A DNA stretch of 64,000 nucleotides from Apostichopus japonicus. Lineage: Eukaryota > Echinodermata > Holothuroidea > Aspidochirotida > Stichopodidae. The stretch lies in the NCBI RefSeq assembly GCF_037975245.1, contig NC_092566.1, positions 13,389,001-13,453,000 of the forward strand, in the 5' to 3' direction. The notes under the pieces were generated by a model that saw only the letters and a list, made by a program, of their open reading frames with translations, was not told where the DNA came from and made no database searches. This document shows, piece by piece, positions 20,822-33,939 of the stretch. The stretch's first letter is position 1. The number at the start of each line of letters is the position of its first letter. The position numbers were made by a program, and so were the translations under genes.

Positions 20822-21633
20822 TTAAAGCAGCATTTTGCGTCCTTTTCTATGATATTTCTCAACCTCACTGACTCCACTATGCCATAACGACATACATAAA
20901 TAGCTTATCTATTTATATTTTACTTCAAATGGTGGCATAAAAGTCGAAAAAATTGCAACTTTCAACTTTGTTGTTCTCCAAGATATTTTCCGTTGGGAAC
21001 CCGATAAACCTCGCCCATAATATGAATATTTAAACACTACGAACGTCATTGACAGATACGTAATATAACACAACGCTTGATTTGTGTACAGTCTATATGG
21101 CAGTTGTACCAGGGAGTTGCATAACAACTCCCAACGCAAAGTCTTGAATCTATTTTTAGCAACGGCTCATAACTAAACCTGCATCTCTGATTGGTTGAAT
21201 TCAAACTAGTGGGTTTGGGAACTGAATGCGATTTAATTTTGTATGTGCAATACTCGCCAATTAACGTTTTTGGCAGGGAAAAACTTGGCTAATATCTTAA
21301 TTTGCTGTTTTGTGATTTGATGTATGTAAGAAACTCGATGGACATGTCAAAAAAGTAGAAAACGGCGACCAAACGCAAAATGCTCATGAATAAACATACT
21401 ATTCACTGATTGGTGGAATTCAAACTAGTGGATTTGGAGATATGAAAACTTTGTCGAGGACACTTTTACTCGTTATCGATATAAATCGTTAATTACTCGC
21501 TAATTAACGCTCTTGGCAGGGTGAAACTTGGATGGTATCTTAGTTTGCTGTTTTATGATTGATACATGTAAAAAAATCGATGCACATGTTAAAAAGGTGG
21601 AAAAAAGCGACCCAACGCAAAATGCTGCTTTAA
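20822..21633. mobile_element. TTAA-flanked MITE, family B, copy 1 (804 bp)
   Basis: The element spans 20826-21629, flanked by TTAA at 20822-20825 and 21630-21633, with perfect 15-bp inverted termini AGCAGCATTTTGCGT. Its right portion consists of two diverged direct repeats of about 220 bp (about 21190-21395 and 21396-21629). Each has CTGATTGGT(T/G)GAATTCAAAC, AATTAACG, GGCAGGG and a CGCAAAATGCT terminus-like end. It has no transposase and only shadow frames. The TTAA target and short termini suggest piggyBac-type mobilisation. A near-identical copy lies inverted at 47617-48437. Confidence 0.85.
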
Positions 21634-21970
21634 GTGGTGGAATGTATGCCGAAGGTGTGTGTTACTGTTCTCTATAGGACTAATGCCAAAGGTGTGTGTT
21701 ACTGCTCTCTGAGGGACTATTGCCAATCAGACAGACCAGGTATACTGGGATCGGTTCAACTGAAGATCAAAAGTTGCCAAATGTTAGAAATCTACTATAA
21801 ATACCAAAAGTGGCTATTGTGACCTTTAAAATCTAAATGAAGAAAAAGTTTCATGTGAGATGTTTATTTGTTTCATATTGGAACTGATACTTTTTTATAA
21901 TCTGAAGAGGTTATAATCTAAGAAGGAGGTAAGCTGTGAATGGATAACCAGCACAAATACATCAGAATAA

Positions 21971-22030
21971 AATACAATAATACAATACAAAATACAATAC
22001 AATACAAAATACAATACAAAATACAATAAT
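21971..22030 (+). repeat. (AATAC)n/(AAATACAAT)n microsatellite
   Basis: Repeated AATACAATAC/AAATACAAT units over 60 bases with minor interruptions. Confidence 0.9.
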
Positions 22031-25000
22031 ATACATTAGAATTGTATGATTTCTGTGGATGTACAGTATAGTGCAGATGACTATCAAATTACATTATAAT
22101 CAGAAGTAGCCTTTATCGGAGAAGGAATGCTTAATGACGTATTATTCCACAAGATAGTTTGACCAATATCACAAATGCAAGGTCTCTTAAATACTTGTTA
22201 AACGTATGATAATCTTGAGCTCTGGGCTTTTACTGGTGCCGTTTCCCCTTGATTATTATTGTTATCGCTTATTTGCTATAGACCTATGCTAAATTGCTTA
22301 TTGTTATTAAGATGCTTCAGCTGAGAAAGGAGTAACAGAACTTTACAGAACTTGTTCAACTCTTCCAGCAAAACATTTACTGTTAGTCGAATGCTAAAAC
22401 TTAAACGGTTAACTGTTTAACATGCATGCATTTTAATATTTTGACTGCTAGTGCTAGTTAAGTACATATAAGTAAATGTGTATTTATTATATTGTTTATT
22501 TCTCAGATCAGTGTCAGTTATCGTTGTAACCTGGTTACAGTAGGTAAAGGTAGTTCTAATTGCCTATTCCTAGTTCCTCTTTAAAGGTATTTTCACACAA
22601 GCATTGGCTGTATTAAAAGTGTTGATACATTGTCTGGTGTATGTGCCATAAAAAATATTCTGTCAACCGTACATAATGTAGCTCTGTGTGCTGTGCAGTG
22701 TGTGTGCACATACTGTTCCTCTAGGGCAAGTTCCACTTGTAATTCTTCCAAATTGAATTTTTTGTTGTTTCTTGTTGTTGCTGGTATTAGTACATGTATT
22801 CATTAATTCTGTAGCATTCTATCCAATGGTACCTATTCAAATGCCATTGACACTGATTAAACTTTGTATTAACTGGGTAGTTCTATAGAAGTTAATATAA
22901 TGACACTGAAAGAATGCTATCATGATATAGATGTCTGGGAACAAATGTTTGGAAATTTAAAGGTATAAGTGAACAGTGTTTGTTTTTACTGATACTGAAG
23001 AATTACAGGTGGAGTGCCTGCCAGAGGAATGTGTTCAAAATTACAATGCATAATGGTAAATGATCATGTAAATGTTGTGAGTACACATTGCATATGTGTA
23101 CTGTAAATATTGAATTTAGCAAAAGTCAAACAGTAACCTTTGGTAGATTTGGTACTGATTCCATGTTACTATCACCATTTCATCTTGATAAAACAACATA
23201 TATACTAGTAGAACAGTTACAAACCAGCAACTTATCATAGCTTTACTCTGTGAAGTAGCTTTGATAGACCTGTGGTATTTAAATTGTCTATGATGTTATA
23301 CCAGTCTGTCTATTGCTAAAGGCTGTAAAGGAAACATCAATTACGGTGATACCCTCTGTGCTCTGTGTGCTGTGCTTCTCATTGGAGTCAAAATATTTCA
23401 TTATAATATTAATTAATACAATCTGTACTTTGAACTTGGACTTTATAGCAATTCAAACATTATATCAATGACATCAGCATCTTTCATTAAAGAATTCTCG
23501 GTTCACTAGACAGACACAACAAATTTATACACTATTCACCCTCATTCCTGGTGCAATATAACCCCCCCCCCCCCTCAATCCTCCCACTCCCAATTCCCCA
23601 TAAAAGAAAGGTTTGAAATTAATAAAATTATAAACTTTAAAGGTAGAATTTGATCTTTTGCAAAGGTATTACATTTTCTTCTTCAGGTATGGTATTGTTC
23701 CATTGTGGTGCAGTATTTCCACACATATCTATGTACTTCATGTCGTCTGTTACATTTCTCCTCACTACAAATTAATTTTCATATCTATTTGGTCAATATA
23801 TTAGAGCAGTATTTAATTTATTTATTGGTCTTTTGATAATCCTGAATGTCCAGATGACAATTCACAATTAGTGAACTTACGTTTCAGTAGAATGCAACAC
23901 ACCAAATAATCTGTTCTTGCTATTTATTCCAAAAGGACTGAAGGCTGAACAGTTCTCGTGTCAAGCAGCCCCTAATATGATTTGTTGTTGTATTCTGTGA
24001 GGAGAAGAACACATAAAGTAATATAATTTATTTTCTGCAAATTTTCGTAATTTACAGAATCTGGTCTGGGTTCAAGGTGATTATTTCCCCACTCATAAAT
24101 AAAGATTCCAAAATTGCAAAGAACTGATGGAAAATTTAATTATATAACAATATCCTTGGTAATGCAACAGTCAACTGTTGGTCTGCCTGGCTGTTAATTC
24201 CTGGATAAAACTGAGGCCAGGCAATGAAATAAGCAGCAGGTGATCCATTGTAGCCTTGCACTGAAACTTCATCACAATATAAACAATTGCTATTACAGGA
24301 TACAGCAAGCTTTTAGACAGTGAAACTTGATGGATACCCCTGTGTACGTTACACTGTACATATAGTAAAGTATAATTTGTCATGGATTCTCTGTTGAATG
24401 ATGGTTTTTGAAATGTCAACCGATGGTGATGCATATAATGTTATATTCACAACTTGGAAATATGTTGAGCACTAGAAAAAAAGGAAGTTTTTACATTAAG
24501 GTGTTCGAGTGACAGTGCAGACTTTTCTTAAAAAATCCATCTCATGATATGACATTTATCATCACTTGGATAGCAAATAATTCTAATACTGCACAAGTAT
24601 TCAGAGTTCTTGCAAAAATACAATACCTGGTTGTATTGGCAGCTACTGTTTATACAGTATTAAACAGTAATATAATGTATTTATGTTACTATGAATACGA
24701 GCCTAACACCACGCTAAGTCAATGGGAAAATCTTGCCTAACCATCGGTTTGCCAAAAAAAAAAAATCACACTTTGCGTAGGATTCGGGTAATAAATTAGG
24801 AACCGGGTAGTATAGCGTCGGGTGGGTACCCGGATACCCTGTGCAAATACTAATATACAGTATGTGGAAACAAAGCTCACCACAACATTATGCTGATAAC
24901 AGACATCAAGAGGGTTCCTTCTCTTATTATTCGATCATATTACCATCAAATGTTAATGGATATGTACACCTTCAAAGGCTCTCAAATCTTCATGTTTTTT

Positions 25001-26953
25001 CCATTTATATAACACCTGTTCACACAAGTACTATTCACTTGAAATGTTGTGTGCAGCACTGTAAGCACAGGAAAAGGAAACCAACTGTATAGTACCATTG
25101 TCAAAAAAAATCCAAAAATGTCACAAATTTACTGGAATTGTAGTTGGCACACAACAATAACCTCTCCAACTTGAGCAACATTATCCCTCAAAGATTTCCA
25201 GAGTTGTTAATATATTTATTCAAATAATAAGGTTTAATTTTTTTGTTTTGAATATGGAAGAGCTACAGAAAAAGGATTGTATTCTAATGACAATGACAAA
25301 GAAAGAGGTCTTTGCTCTTTTGTGTTGTAAAAGACAGTTACTTGTAATGTTAATTTAACTTTTGCAAGGTTTACATTTGACTTAGCGTAAAACGACCTTT
25401 AAAGTCGTGAATTGTGACATTTATGACAAGTGGCAAGAGGCCTAGCTGGACAACTGTCAACAGGAAGATGCTATAAATGCTCACCAGATGATGGGTAAGG
25501 TGTTAAAGCACCCTCTGTGCTAGGTTTTCTCATGTGAGAGGTGTTATAATATTCTGATCAAATGTTATACCTTGGAAGTTTATTACCATGGTGTTCTATG
25601 TAAAGCAAGAACCAAAGGTGTTTGTCTCAACTTCAAATAGTCATGCTGAAAAGTATGAAGCATATGCAGCAATGGTGGTAAGAACAGGGACTTCCTTTTT
25701 AAATATTTCAATGAAAGCAATTATGCAAATTACGTGAAAGCTCAAAAGTTCAACCCCCCAGACATTATGGTATATCCCTTTTCAGTTTTGTTGGGTTGCT
25801 AAAGAACTTTGAAAGTTGGGATAGATTATTTATTTATTTCACAAACAGAATCTGAATTCTTGTGTTTCTTAATCATGGATTAGACCACTGGAGAATGTCG
25901 ATGAAGAGGAATGGTATCGAGGAGACATTGCCATAGCAACAATGAGGAATACATTTCTAATTTTTATGCTTTTACAAGGTGCCTTAAAGTTTTACCTAAC
26001 TTCTCTTTTACCTGATTCCACATAAATCATGCTCTTGTCATTTCCTGACCTTCAACTGATGGTAACCATGTGACCTTCTTTTAGAGGGGGGGGGGGGGGG
26101 GTCACTGTCCAGTTTCTGTCCCTTCAGAATCTAACATTCTGAAGACTTGGACCTAGGTGCAGTTACTGTTTGGATGATAAGCAAACTTTTTGCAATCATC
26201 ATGTAAGCTTTTGCATGTGGATGGCCTACATTGACATCATAATGCCTCCTGTTTTTTTTTTGTTGGGGGGGGGGATTAAAGGATGCAAAACTGGTGACAT
26301 TTCATGCAGCATTTCCAAGGGCTCTGGATGAAGCAGTAAGATTAGTTTCAATTTCAGTGCACTGTGGTCTGTAGCTGGCCATTTTCATCTTTCTAGCAAT
26401 CGTTGGGATATGTGCAGAAAATGTTTGACATTGTGGAACTTACAGGGAATCAGCCGTAGACACTGTATTAGGCTTGACTATCTGGAAAGAAAAAACTTGT
26501 TCCGGAATACCGAATATAAAATGTCCAAGGTAAAAACCAGGAAATGATATATACACATGTACCCTGTTGTTCTATTCAAGGGTATCAGCTTGCTTTAGAA
26601 ATTTGAGAAGAGCGGTGTATGAAACAGGAAGTTTGTACAGACAAATTGTATTACTTTGGTTCTGCTGCTGCTGGTAGGAATACAGCAGCATGGAATTGCT
26701 GAAATAGAGCATTTGTTTAAAAAGCTCTTCCAAGGTTATCGCTGCTACCTCATGTCTTGGTCAAGGTTACCATGTTATTCAGCAATACTGTATAGGAATT
26801 ATTAATATTACTAAAGCATAATTGTCAGATACTCCTTGTAAGTTAAGGTGAAATATTTCCTTTTTAATCATGAATACAGAGTTTTTGTCAGACTTGTTCC
26901 TTCAAACTTTATGGTGTGTTTCCGAAACCACAAATTTTTTTCATTGAACTTTG

Positions 26954-27402
26954 TCATTTAACATTCATGTTGGATCCTTCCTCTGGTGATCCGACTGCGA
27001 GACAACGATCGACTGACGAGGAAGTTCCAAAGAACGCAGGAAGCAATGTAGCTGTCTCCGCGTGTAATAGTTGCATGCCACCTTTTTGTATCAGGTAGTA
27101 CAAGCAGTGTGCAGCAAGGAACAGGAAATGACGTACATATGTCAGGGTGATCACAGGTCACCGTGATCCACCGAGCCTTCAGACTTGTTTAATGCTTCGA
27201 TCTTGAGCTCCAGATCTGATCTCTCCCTGAAAGAAGGATTAAGATCTTGGTGTCTGATCCTGAGTGAGAGAATCTTGGAACTGGATGATGAGATCCCCTG
27301 CTTGAGATCTGGTATGATGAAAGCACCAACAATGCAGTTCATTTTATAGTATCCTGTAAAGCAGTGATTAGTTGCCCACAGCTGTATGTAACCAAACTTC
27401 AT
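26954..27402 (-). other. Unassigned coding-like region antisense to CaMKII
   Basis: Two abutting minus-strand open frames (27402-27151 and 27154-26954) lie in DNA that is richer in GC and CpG than its surroundings. The first reads DLKQGISSSSSKILSLRIRH, then QDLNPSFRERSDLELKIEAL, hydrophilic and charged like a short coiled coil. It is preceded by an acceptor-like TGCTTTACAG at about 27354-27363. The second contains LTYVRHFLFLAAHCLYYL, which is hydrophobic. I recognise no family. It could be a decayed transposon, an exon of a nested antisense gene, or chance; nothing in the neighbourhood supports a complete gene. Confidence 0.15.
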
Positions 27403-28339
27403 GTTTAAAACTGCAAGATCTGCCTGTCATACCTGTCATGAAGTTTTAGGTCAGACACCAACCCCAACATTAACCTGCATGTACAACTGGGACCCAACTC
27501 CCATGTTCAATTAAAACAATCCTGATATTAAAGTAGGTAAAACATCGATACCTTGCTCTTGGATAAGGTGGGACCAGGTGATAAATCTGTATTGATTAGC
27601 TTGTTTCTGTCATACAGTATAGCTGCCAACTATCCCCAGAAGATATTGTGACCTTTTATAACTGATATGTTATACAGTCCCTTTCTAGGACTCTGTTTAA
27701 TAGCCTAGCTGTGTGAGTGACTGGAGTCCTTACAGTTGGTTATCAAAACTACAACATTAGAAAGCAATGGAGCTGCAAGTTTCCTTGTGTTGAAAAAAAC
27801 AAATTTTGTTTTTTTTACAAATTTCATTGCTTTGAAGGTGGAAAAGAAGCATTGATGTAGTATCTGCATAGCTGTGTACATGTAGTGGCATGTACTGAGC
27901 ACAGTACTGCTTTAGTCCCCAGTGACTTTTGGTACTTACTAACAAGCTAGGCCTCTCTGTATTCAACCTCTTATTGCCTCATGACAACAAAATGTCTTGA
28001 CTTATCTGAAGATCTGATTGATTGATGCATTACAACCCGTTCTTTCTGCAAAATATCTCACTGGAACGTCTAATTATCCCTTCCATGTGATAATTTAATG
28101 GTTTTTCCTTTCATATGTATACATGTGAAGCTACACCACTTGATGTCTAATTAGTGAAAGTTTTTCAGTATCTATGCATATATATTTGATGGAATAATAT
28201 CTGTCCATGTTATTTTTGGAAACAGTGAGGTAAACCTACACCACTTGTTAATAAATATGGTGATATTTAGATCTATATAAAAACAAACTTGGCAATCCTG
28301 TTGCTGTAGACCAAGTAAATCACCTTTATTTGGGTTTGT

Positions 28340-28720
28340 GTAATTCAATTCAATTTGTTTCTATATGTACTTAACTCACAGACAAAAGTAGTTATAAAAC
28401 AAAGAATTAAATAATATTACATATGATGGACACTAGAAAAAAACAATACTGCTCATCACAGCAAAACAACAACAAACAAACAGAAGGACAATGTCAAGGA
28501 GAAAAAACGTAACATATGGAACTTGGAAATGATTACTGATTATAAGAACAGATTTGAGATTCTCTATAAAATGAATGAAGTGAAGCGCTCGATCGATCAT
28601 ACATCAGGTGAAACGTTGTGCCAAATATAATAACAAATATTTCTGGAGTTATTAAATTGTCGTGTATAGTTTTATGACGAGTTACAGAAAAGAAGTTATT
28701 ATTTTGAGTACAGTATGCAC
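28340..28720 (-). mobile_element. Possible LINE 3' end, heavily decayed
   Basis: On the minus strand a weak WHN-x-x-S-P-D-V-like segment (around 28625) is followed by a tail ending GAAACAAATTGAATTGAATT near 28340, the kind of ending seen after LINE reverse transcriptases. The match is loose and may be chance. Confidence 0.2.
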
Positions 28721-31700
28721 TGAGATTATGATTATTGTCATCTTAAACTGATTCTTATTGTGAAATTCATTTTCTAGGTAATAAAAAAAAGGTCTGCATT
28801 TGTTTCTGTTGTTACTTCATTCCTCTCTCACCTAATTTCTGCATGCAACATAAAGTATATATATATGCATTCTAAGATCTAACAAAGCTACAACAGTTGA
28901 TAACAGTTTAGCACTGGAACTATAGTGATACAGGCTGTGAGTAGGCTTGGGCAAGAAACTCCTGTCAACATTTTTCAACTTGTTTACTCTCATTGTTCTT
29001 CACTGCAATGTCGTAATGACATATAATGCTAGCAGGTTTTTATTACTTGAGACACGGAGTACATTTACTATGTATGTATGCTAACAACAGAATGTCATCA
29101 GTCTAGCCCAGGAATATGCTAGAAAACCAAGTAATGGCCATACCTGTGTAAACTTCAAAATACCTTAATTTTAAAGCCATGCTTTCAGTATTTCCTCCCT
29201 CTCGGATATTTATTGTCTAATTAAGCAATCATCAGTATTGTAGAATGGTCAGAATCTCAAAGTATGCCCGAGACAGCTTACATTGCCAATTTGAGTATAC
29301 TTCTATGGAGCACAGTAATGATGACCTTAACTGTCCATTTGTGTATATGAACTTTGAACTTGGTTTGTCTCATTATCTATGCGTATACTGATTCTAATTA
29401 TGAAGTGGTAGATTGCAAGTAAAATCAGTCTCAGACTATGAAAAATATGAAATGATTAATAACCTCTCTGAAATTTCTCATGGTATACACTGAAGCACAT
29501 TCATATATATACTGTACATATGTAAATAACATACTTCAGTAGGTGTAGTTTAAACTCGCTAGTTAGTATGGTACTACAGTACCAGTATCTTTCATGTAAC
29601 ATGTCATTAAAACTTCAGTAGACAAATTACTTTTCTCAATCAGTTTCAATCCTTGAGGTCTTTGATGTTTGGTAAAGTCTAGTAATTTTGTAGACTTTTA
29701 ATAATTGCATTTAATTTAATTTACATTAACTACTATGATGACATATGTGATGATAGTCAAAATGTATGGATAGCAATAGAGGGTTTGATGTTGTAGATTT
29801 GTGTTCCTCCCTCCCCATCCCACCTATAGGAATAGTGTATGGAAAGTTCTTGTTAAAGTAGGATTGTTTTTCCAGAGTATTATCATTGCTTTAAATAACA
29901 TTTCATTAGATTTTGACAATTTTCACAAGATCCAGAAAACACAGTATTGTTATCATGGAAGGTTTGACCTGCTGTTTCCGGACACGTGAGGAGATTGACT
30001 TCATTCCTTTATTCTCTCTAACCTGTCTCTGATCTACCTAGCCCTTCATCGAATGGTAACAGAGAGTGCACAATTCTATTGAACACAGTATATGCTAATT
30101 ATGTATTTATGCAAATTTAAGCACACACATATGTGCCAATCCTCCTATCCATTGAAGTAGTCAGTCGTACAATGACACAGTACCTTTTAGAAGATTGTGT
30201 CATGAAGCTTAGTAGTAACTCATCTAAAAACCTCAGTTGTATTATAAGGGAGAGCTCCTTTTTCAAGCCAGGTTTAATTCCCTGTTGCTGCTGCTGAGCA
30301 TGCATCCTAGATTCCCCTGAAGTGATTTTCACGGTTGCAGTAGTAATATGCCACTGCGTAGCAACGGAACTACTGGTGTAATCGTTGTGAGGCAAACTTA
30401 TCATTATGCTGCTGGAGTAATATAACACTGCAAGGCCGAGCTCGTCTGGCAAATTACTAAATGTGTATCAAACAGTCAAATATTAATATGGCATTGTTTC
30501 CATGGTAACCTGATTAAACTCTACATCAAAGAGGGATGAGCATTGCTCATGCGAATCCAAGACTACCAAAATAAAGTGTTTAGATGCAGGAGAAATTTGC
30601 AGATTTATTCCAGAACTTTCGGTCTGCAGCACACTGTATCTAGTGTGATGCTATGTAGCATAGCTTGTTAGTTTGTGTTCAGTGCCTTTTGGTTACCGCT
30701 AGATGTTCAGTTTGACAAGGGCGCAGTATATCAAGCTGTGAACCAGTATGTTGAGTTACAGTTTCTATTTGGCAGTAATTTGGAAAAGACAAAACATACC
30801 TTGAGAACACGAAGTAGTACACAAACCATGATTTAAGTTCTTATATTGAATCATTCACCAGTCTCACCAATACCTTATACTTCAGTATTCTGAAAGTGAA
30901 AATGAGCGAAGGAAAAGTTCACACATTAAAAAAAAAATTTTTATTCCAAGATGAAGGAGGCCTCAAAGCTCAAAGGAGGCTTTTTGTTGGATTTTGAGCA
31001 TTTGGGAAACTATGTGAATTTTTCCACATTTATACTGTACACTGTAGTAGGTTGTCTTAATAGTTTGGTTTATTGTGATCTCAGTTTGAGCAGTCCATCT
31101 TCAGTGAGTTGAAATTTTGTGATCAAATACCAACAGCTGTTTAAGTCTCTTTCAGTCTCCATTGGTATTATTTATAAACAAAAACTTTGAAAACCAAAAA
31201 GAACTCACCTACCAACTCCCCAAAATATATTTATAAGAAAAAAATTAAAGTTGTAATCTTTTATGCCATACAAATTATCAAAGCCAATCATAGTTAACAA
31301 TTTTAACTCCCCCCTCCCCCCAAGAAAAAACAAAGACCTTGGATGCCAAACATATTCTGAATCATTCATAATCTTTAAGGAATGACTGGATGTGAAATCA
31401 GGTATATTTTTGTGAATACCTTCCTCTTCCCATTTTCATCTTTCTGCCCATTGTTTTCGCATGGAAGCTGCCCTTACCACTCCGATCTGTCAGTAACCAA
31501 GAAATGTATATAAACTGAGAAAAAATTATGCTGATGTGTACTCTTCTAATGCCCAATCTCTTAAGTACAAACTTATTAACAGTGGTAGTCATTGATCTTC
31601 TTTTTGTGTTAGATGTTTTCAGGCAATCATTACTTAATATGGTCTTACTCAAAAAGTAATAAAAGCAAGGCAGCCATTACATGATTGATTTTATGTAGCT

Positions 31701-31841
31701 TTACAATATTGACGTTTTGTAAATGACAAATGGATTTGGATGGAAAAGCCTTTTAAGTTCTTCATGACCAATATTGTTCCTTCAATCTTTATGACAATTT
31801 GAAGATGAAAGCAAAAAAGTATGGAAAAGACCGAAGGGAAG

Positions 31842-31871
31842 AATATATAGATATATATGTATATATATATG
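31842..31871 (+). repeat. (TA)n-rich microsatellite
   Basis: Imperfect ATATATAG/ATATATGT dinucleotide run in intron 2. The tyrosine/isoleucine-rich minus frame across it is a shadow. Confidence 0.8.
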
Positions 31872-32396
31872 TTTATATTTTTATATTTGAACACTGTGCT
31901 TTAGCACTGTACTATAAATGAGGTTGCATATAATTTACTGCTAGTATATAGATATATACATTCAAGAGGAAAACTATTGCAGTATTAATTGGAAAATGAA
32001 CTGTAATGTATTTTTGGTGTCTATATGGCATTCATGACTTGTCTTTGTTGGTTATTACAAATTCTTTGACATTTAAGAATAAATTTCTTTGCCGAAATCA
32101 AAAGCATCTTTAAACCTGGCAAGATTTACAAGGGCTATAATCCATAACACACCTACACATACATGTTATTATGACCACAGTTTAGTTTATGATATATGAA
32201 GAGTGTGCCATTTGATCCTGCAGTAGACTGTAGACTGTACTGCTGATACAGTTATCTCTAAAGATGATCTAAGGAACAAAGTAAATATTGATACTGTATG
32301 GTGTAGACCAAACGAAACAACTTTGACTTGCCCAGGTTTTGTTTTTTTCCAATCAAATGTTTTTATAGAATGATACATGAATCTCCAGGGACTGAC

Positions 32397-32622
32397 AGGA
32401 GTGGCTGGACTACCAAGTCTAGTACATATTTGCACTTTCTCTTCAGCAACATATAAGACTTATTTATTATTGCCTCCAACAACTTTAGGTGTGATTATGA
32501 ATTATTACAACATAGGAGTGGCTGGACTACCAAGTCTAGTACATATTTGCACTTCCTCTTCAGCAACATATATAAGACTTATTATTGCCTCCAACAACTT
32601 TAGGTTGGATGATGAATTATTC
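32397..32622 (+). repeat. Two-copy tandem duplication, 117-bp period
   Basis: AGGAGTGGCTGGACTACCAA starts at 32397 and again at 32514. The following ~100 bases (to AACTTTAGGT) are almost identical, with a few small indels. This is a recent local duplication in intron 2; the open frames 32377-32640 and 32585-32767 follow it and are not coding. Confidence 0.85.
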
Positions 32623-33129
32623 AGTGAGAAAATGTGTTGATTCGATGCCATACATATACTGTAGGTGTTCTGCTTGTTTATATCATGTTACCTATTGGTT
32701 ACTTGCCATAGGAAGTCAAGTAATCTATGCAGTCAAGTTAGTGTGTTGTGTGTGTTTATGTGATTAACTACTTGAGTTACACAGGCGTTTTAGATACATG
32801 TGTATTCATGTATTTTTAGTGCTGTGTAGTTTCAATACCAAATACTTCAAGTATTCAGAAATAATACAAGGGGCTCCTTTACAGGGCACCATACATTGAA
32901 TAATAAAGAGGGGGTACCACAGAAAATTTCCATCACTTGATTTTGAGTAACTAGTCAGAAAATACAAAATAAGATTCACTATCATGTTGAATTTAATAAT
33001 TACTCTTCAGGATTGAGTGCTGAGGGTCAGTGACCGTAATTGCAATGATATGATTACTGTACAATTTGACAGAAAATGCTGGTCTTGATTCCTTGCCAAA
33101 TGCAGGAGGCATCTATGCGATGGTGATGG

Positions 33130-33520
33130 TAGTATGTATGCGTGAGTACTTGCGTGGGTGTGTATGTATGTGACACTTGCTTGTAAACACAGTCAATCAA
33201 AAAGTTCATGATGGATATACTGCATACTTGGTATGTGAATCCCTCTTATTGAGTGCAAGAACCCTATTGTTTTCTGTGAAGTTCAATGGTCATTTGGGTC
33301 AACAGAGGTCAAAGTCTAGAAACTTTTTAAACACGATAACTCAAAGAGTACATCTTTGTTGACCTTCATACTTAGTATGTAGATCTCGCTTGGTGAGTGC
33401 TAGGCACCTATTGAAATTGGTAGAGTTCAAAGGTCAAATGACGACAACATGTGTCAAAGTCTAAACATGATAACTCTAGAACTAAAGCTACAATATATTT
33501 GTGAATTCTCCAGTATTGTG
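33130..33520 (+). repeat. AGGTCA-rich dispersed repeat, copy 1
   Basis: Two diverged ~130-bp subunits, each with a CATACTT(G/A)GTATGT patch, a GTTCAA(T/A)GGTCA patch and GTCAAAGTCTA, followed by an AACACGATAACTC-like block. The same wording recurs at about 55,915-56,215 and, more loosely, at 61,440-61,620. It has no coding capacity; class unknown. Confidence 0.5.
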
Positions 33521-33689
33521 ATTTCTTGTGGTGAACATAGCTTGGTCAAATTCAGTCCAGTTTAGTTTTGTGAAGGGGCTCTGTAGGTCTTCAACAAAAC
33601 TAACAGTCTTCCAGAAAAATGAAATCTGCTTCAAAGAGTGAGTCTGGCTTTAAACACATTCAAGCAGGCCCTTATGAGTTTTCATCCTC

Positions 33690-33939
33690 TTAAGCCCGGG
33701 TCACATCTGCGCGATTCAACACGCGATTCAACTCGCAATACAATTGAAGGTTGAATCGCGTAGTTAGACACGGGTATCAACTTGTTGCGCAATAAAAGTT
33801 GCGCCGTCGATTTGGGTTGATTTGCAATAGAGCAATGTCCTAATCAGCGCAACTTCTCAGAAGCAACTTTTCTGATTCGCGTGATTTTAGTTGCGAGTTG
33901 AATCGTGTGTTGAATCGCGCAGATGTGACCCGGGCTTTA
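33690..33939. mobile_element. TTA-flanked MITE with long inverted termini (PIF/Harbinger-like)
   Basis: The element spans 33693-33936 (244 bp) between TTA trinucleotides at 33690-33692 and 33937-33939. Its ends are inverted repeats of about 46 bp starting AGCCCGGGTCACATCTGCGC, with two or three mismatches. The interior repeats GATTCAA/TTGAATC and TTGCGC words. A 3-bp TTA target duplication is characteristic of PIF/Harbinger elements, so that class is the best guess. No transposase frame is present. Confidence 0.75.

Larger units (their letters stand above)
21634..31848 (+). other. CaMKII intron 2, middle part
   Basis: No confident exon or RNA gene. It contains an (AATAC)n microsatellite at 21971-22030, poly-C/poly-G runs (about 23563-23575, 26086-26101, 26265-26274), an unassigned minus-strand open region at 26954-27402 and a possible LINE tail near 28345-28720, each listed separately where informative. 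The rest is AT-rich and featureless to my reading. Confidence 0.55.

Noticed and set aside
30117-30452. 111-codon minus frame with a short glutamine run
   Set aside because: The glutamine run comes from a small CTG repeat (around 30281-30297), no homology is recognisable, and no splice or promoter context supports it.
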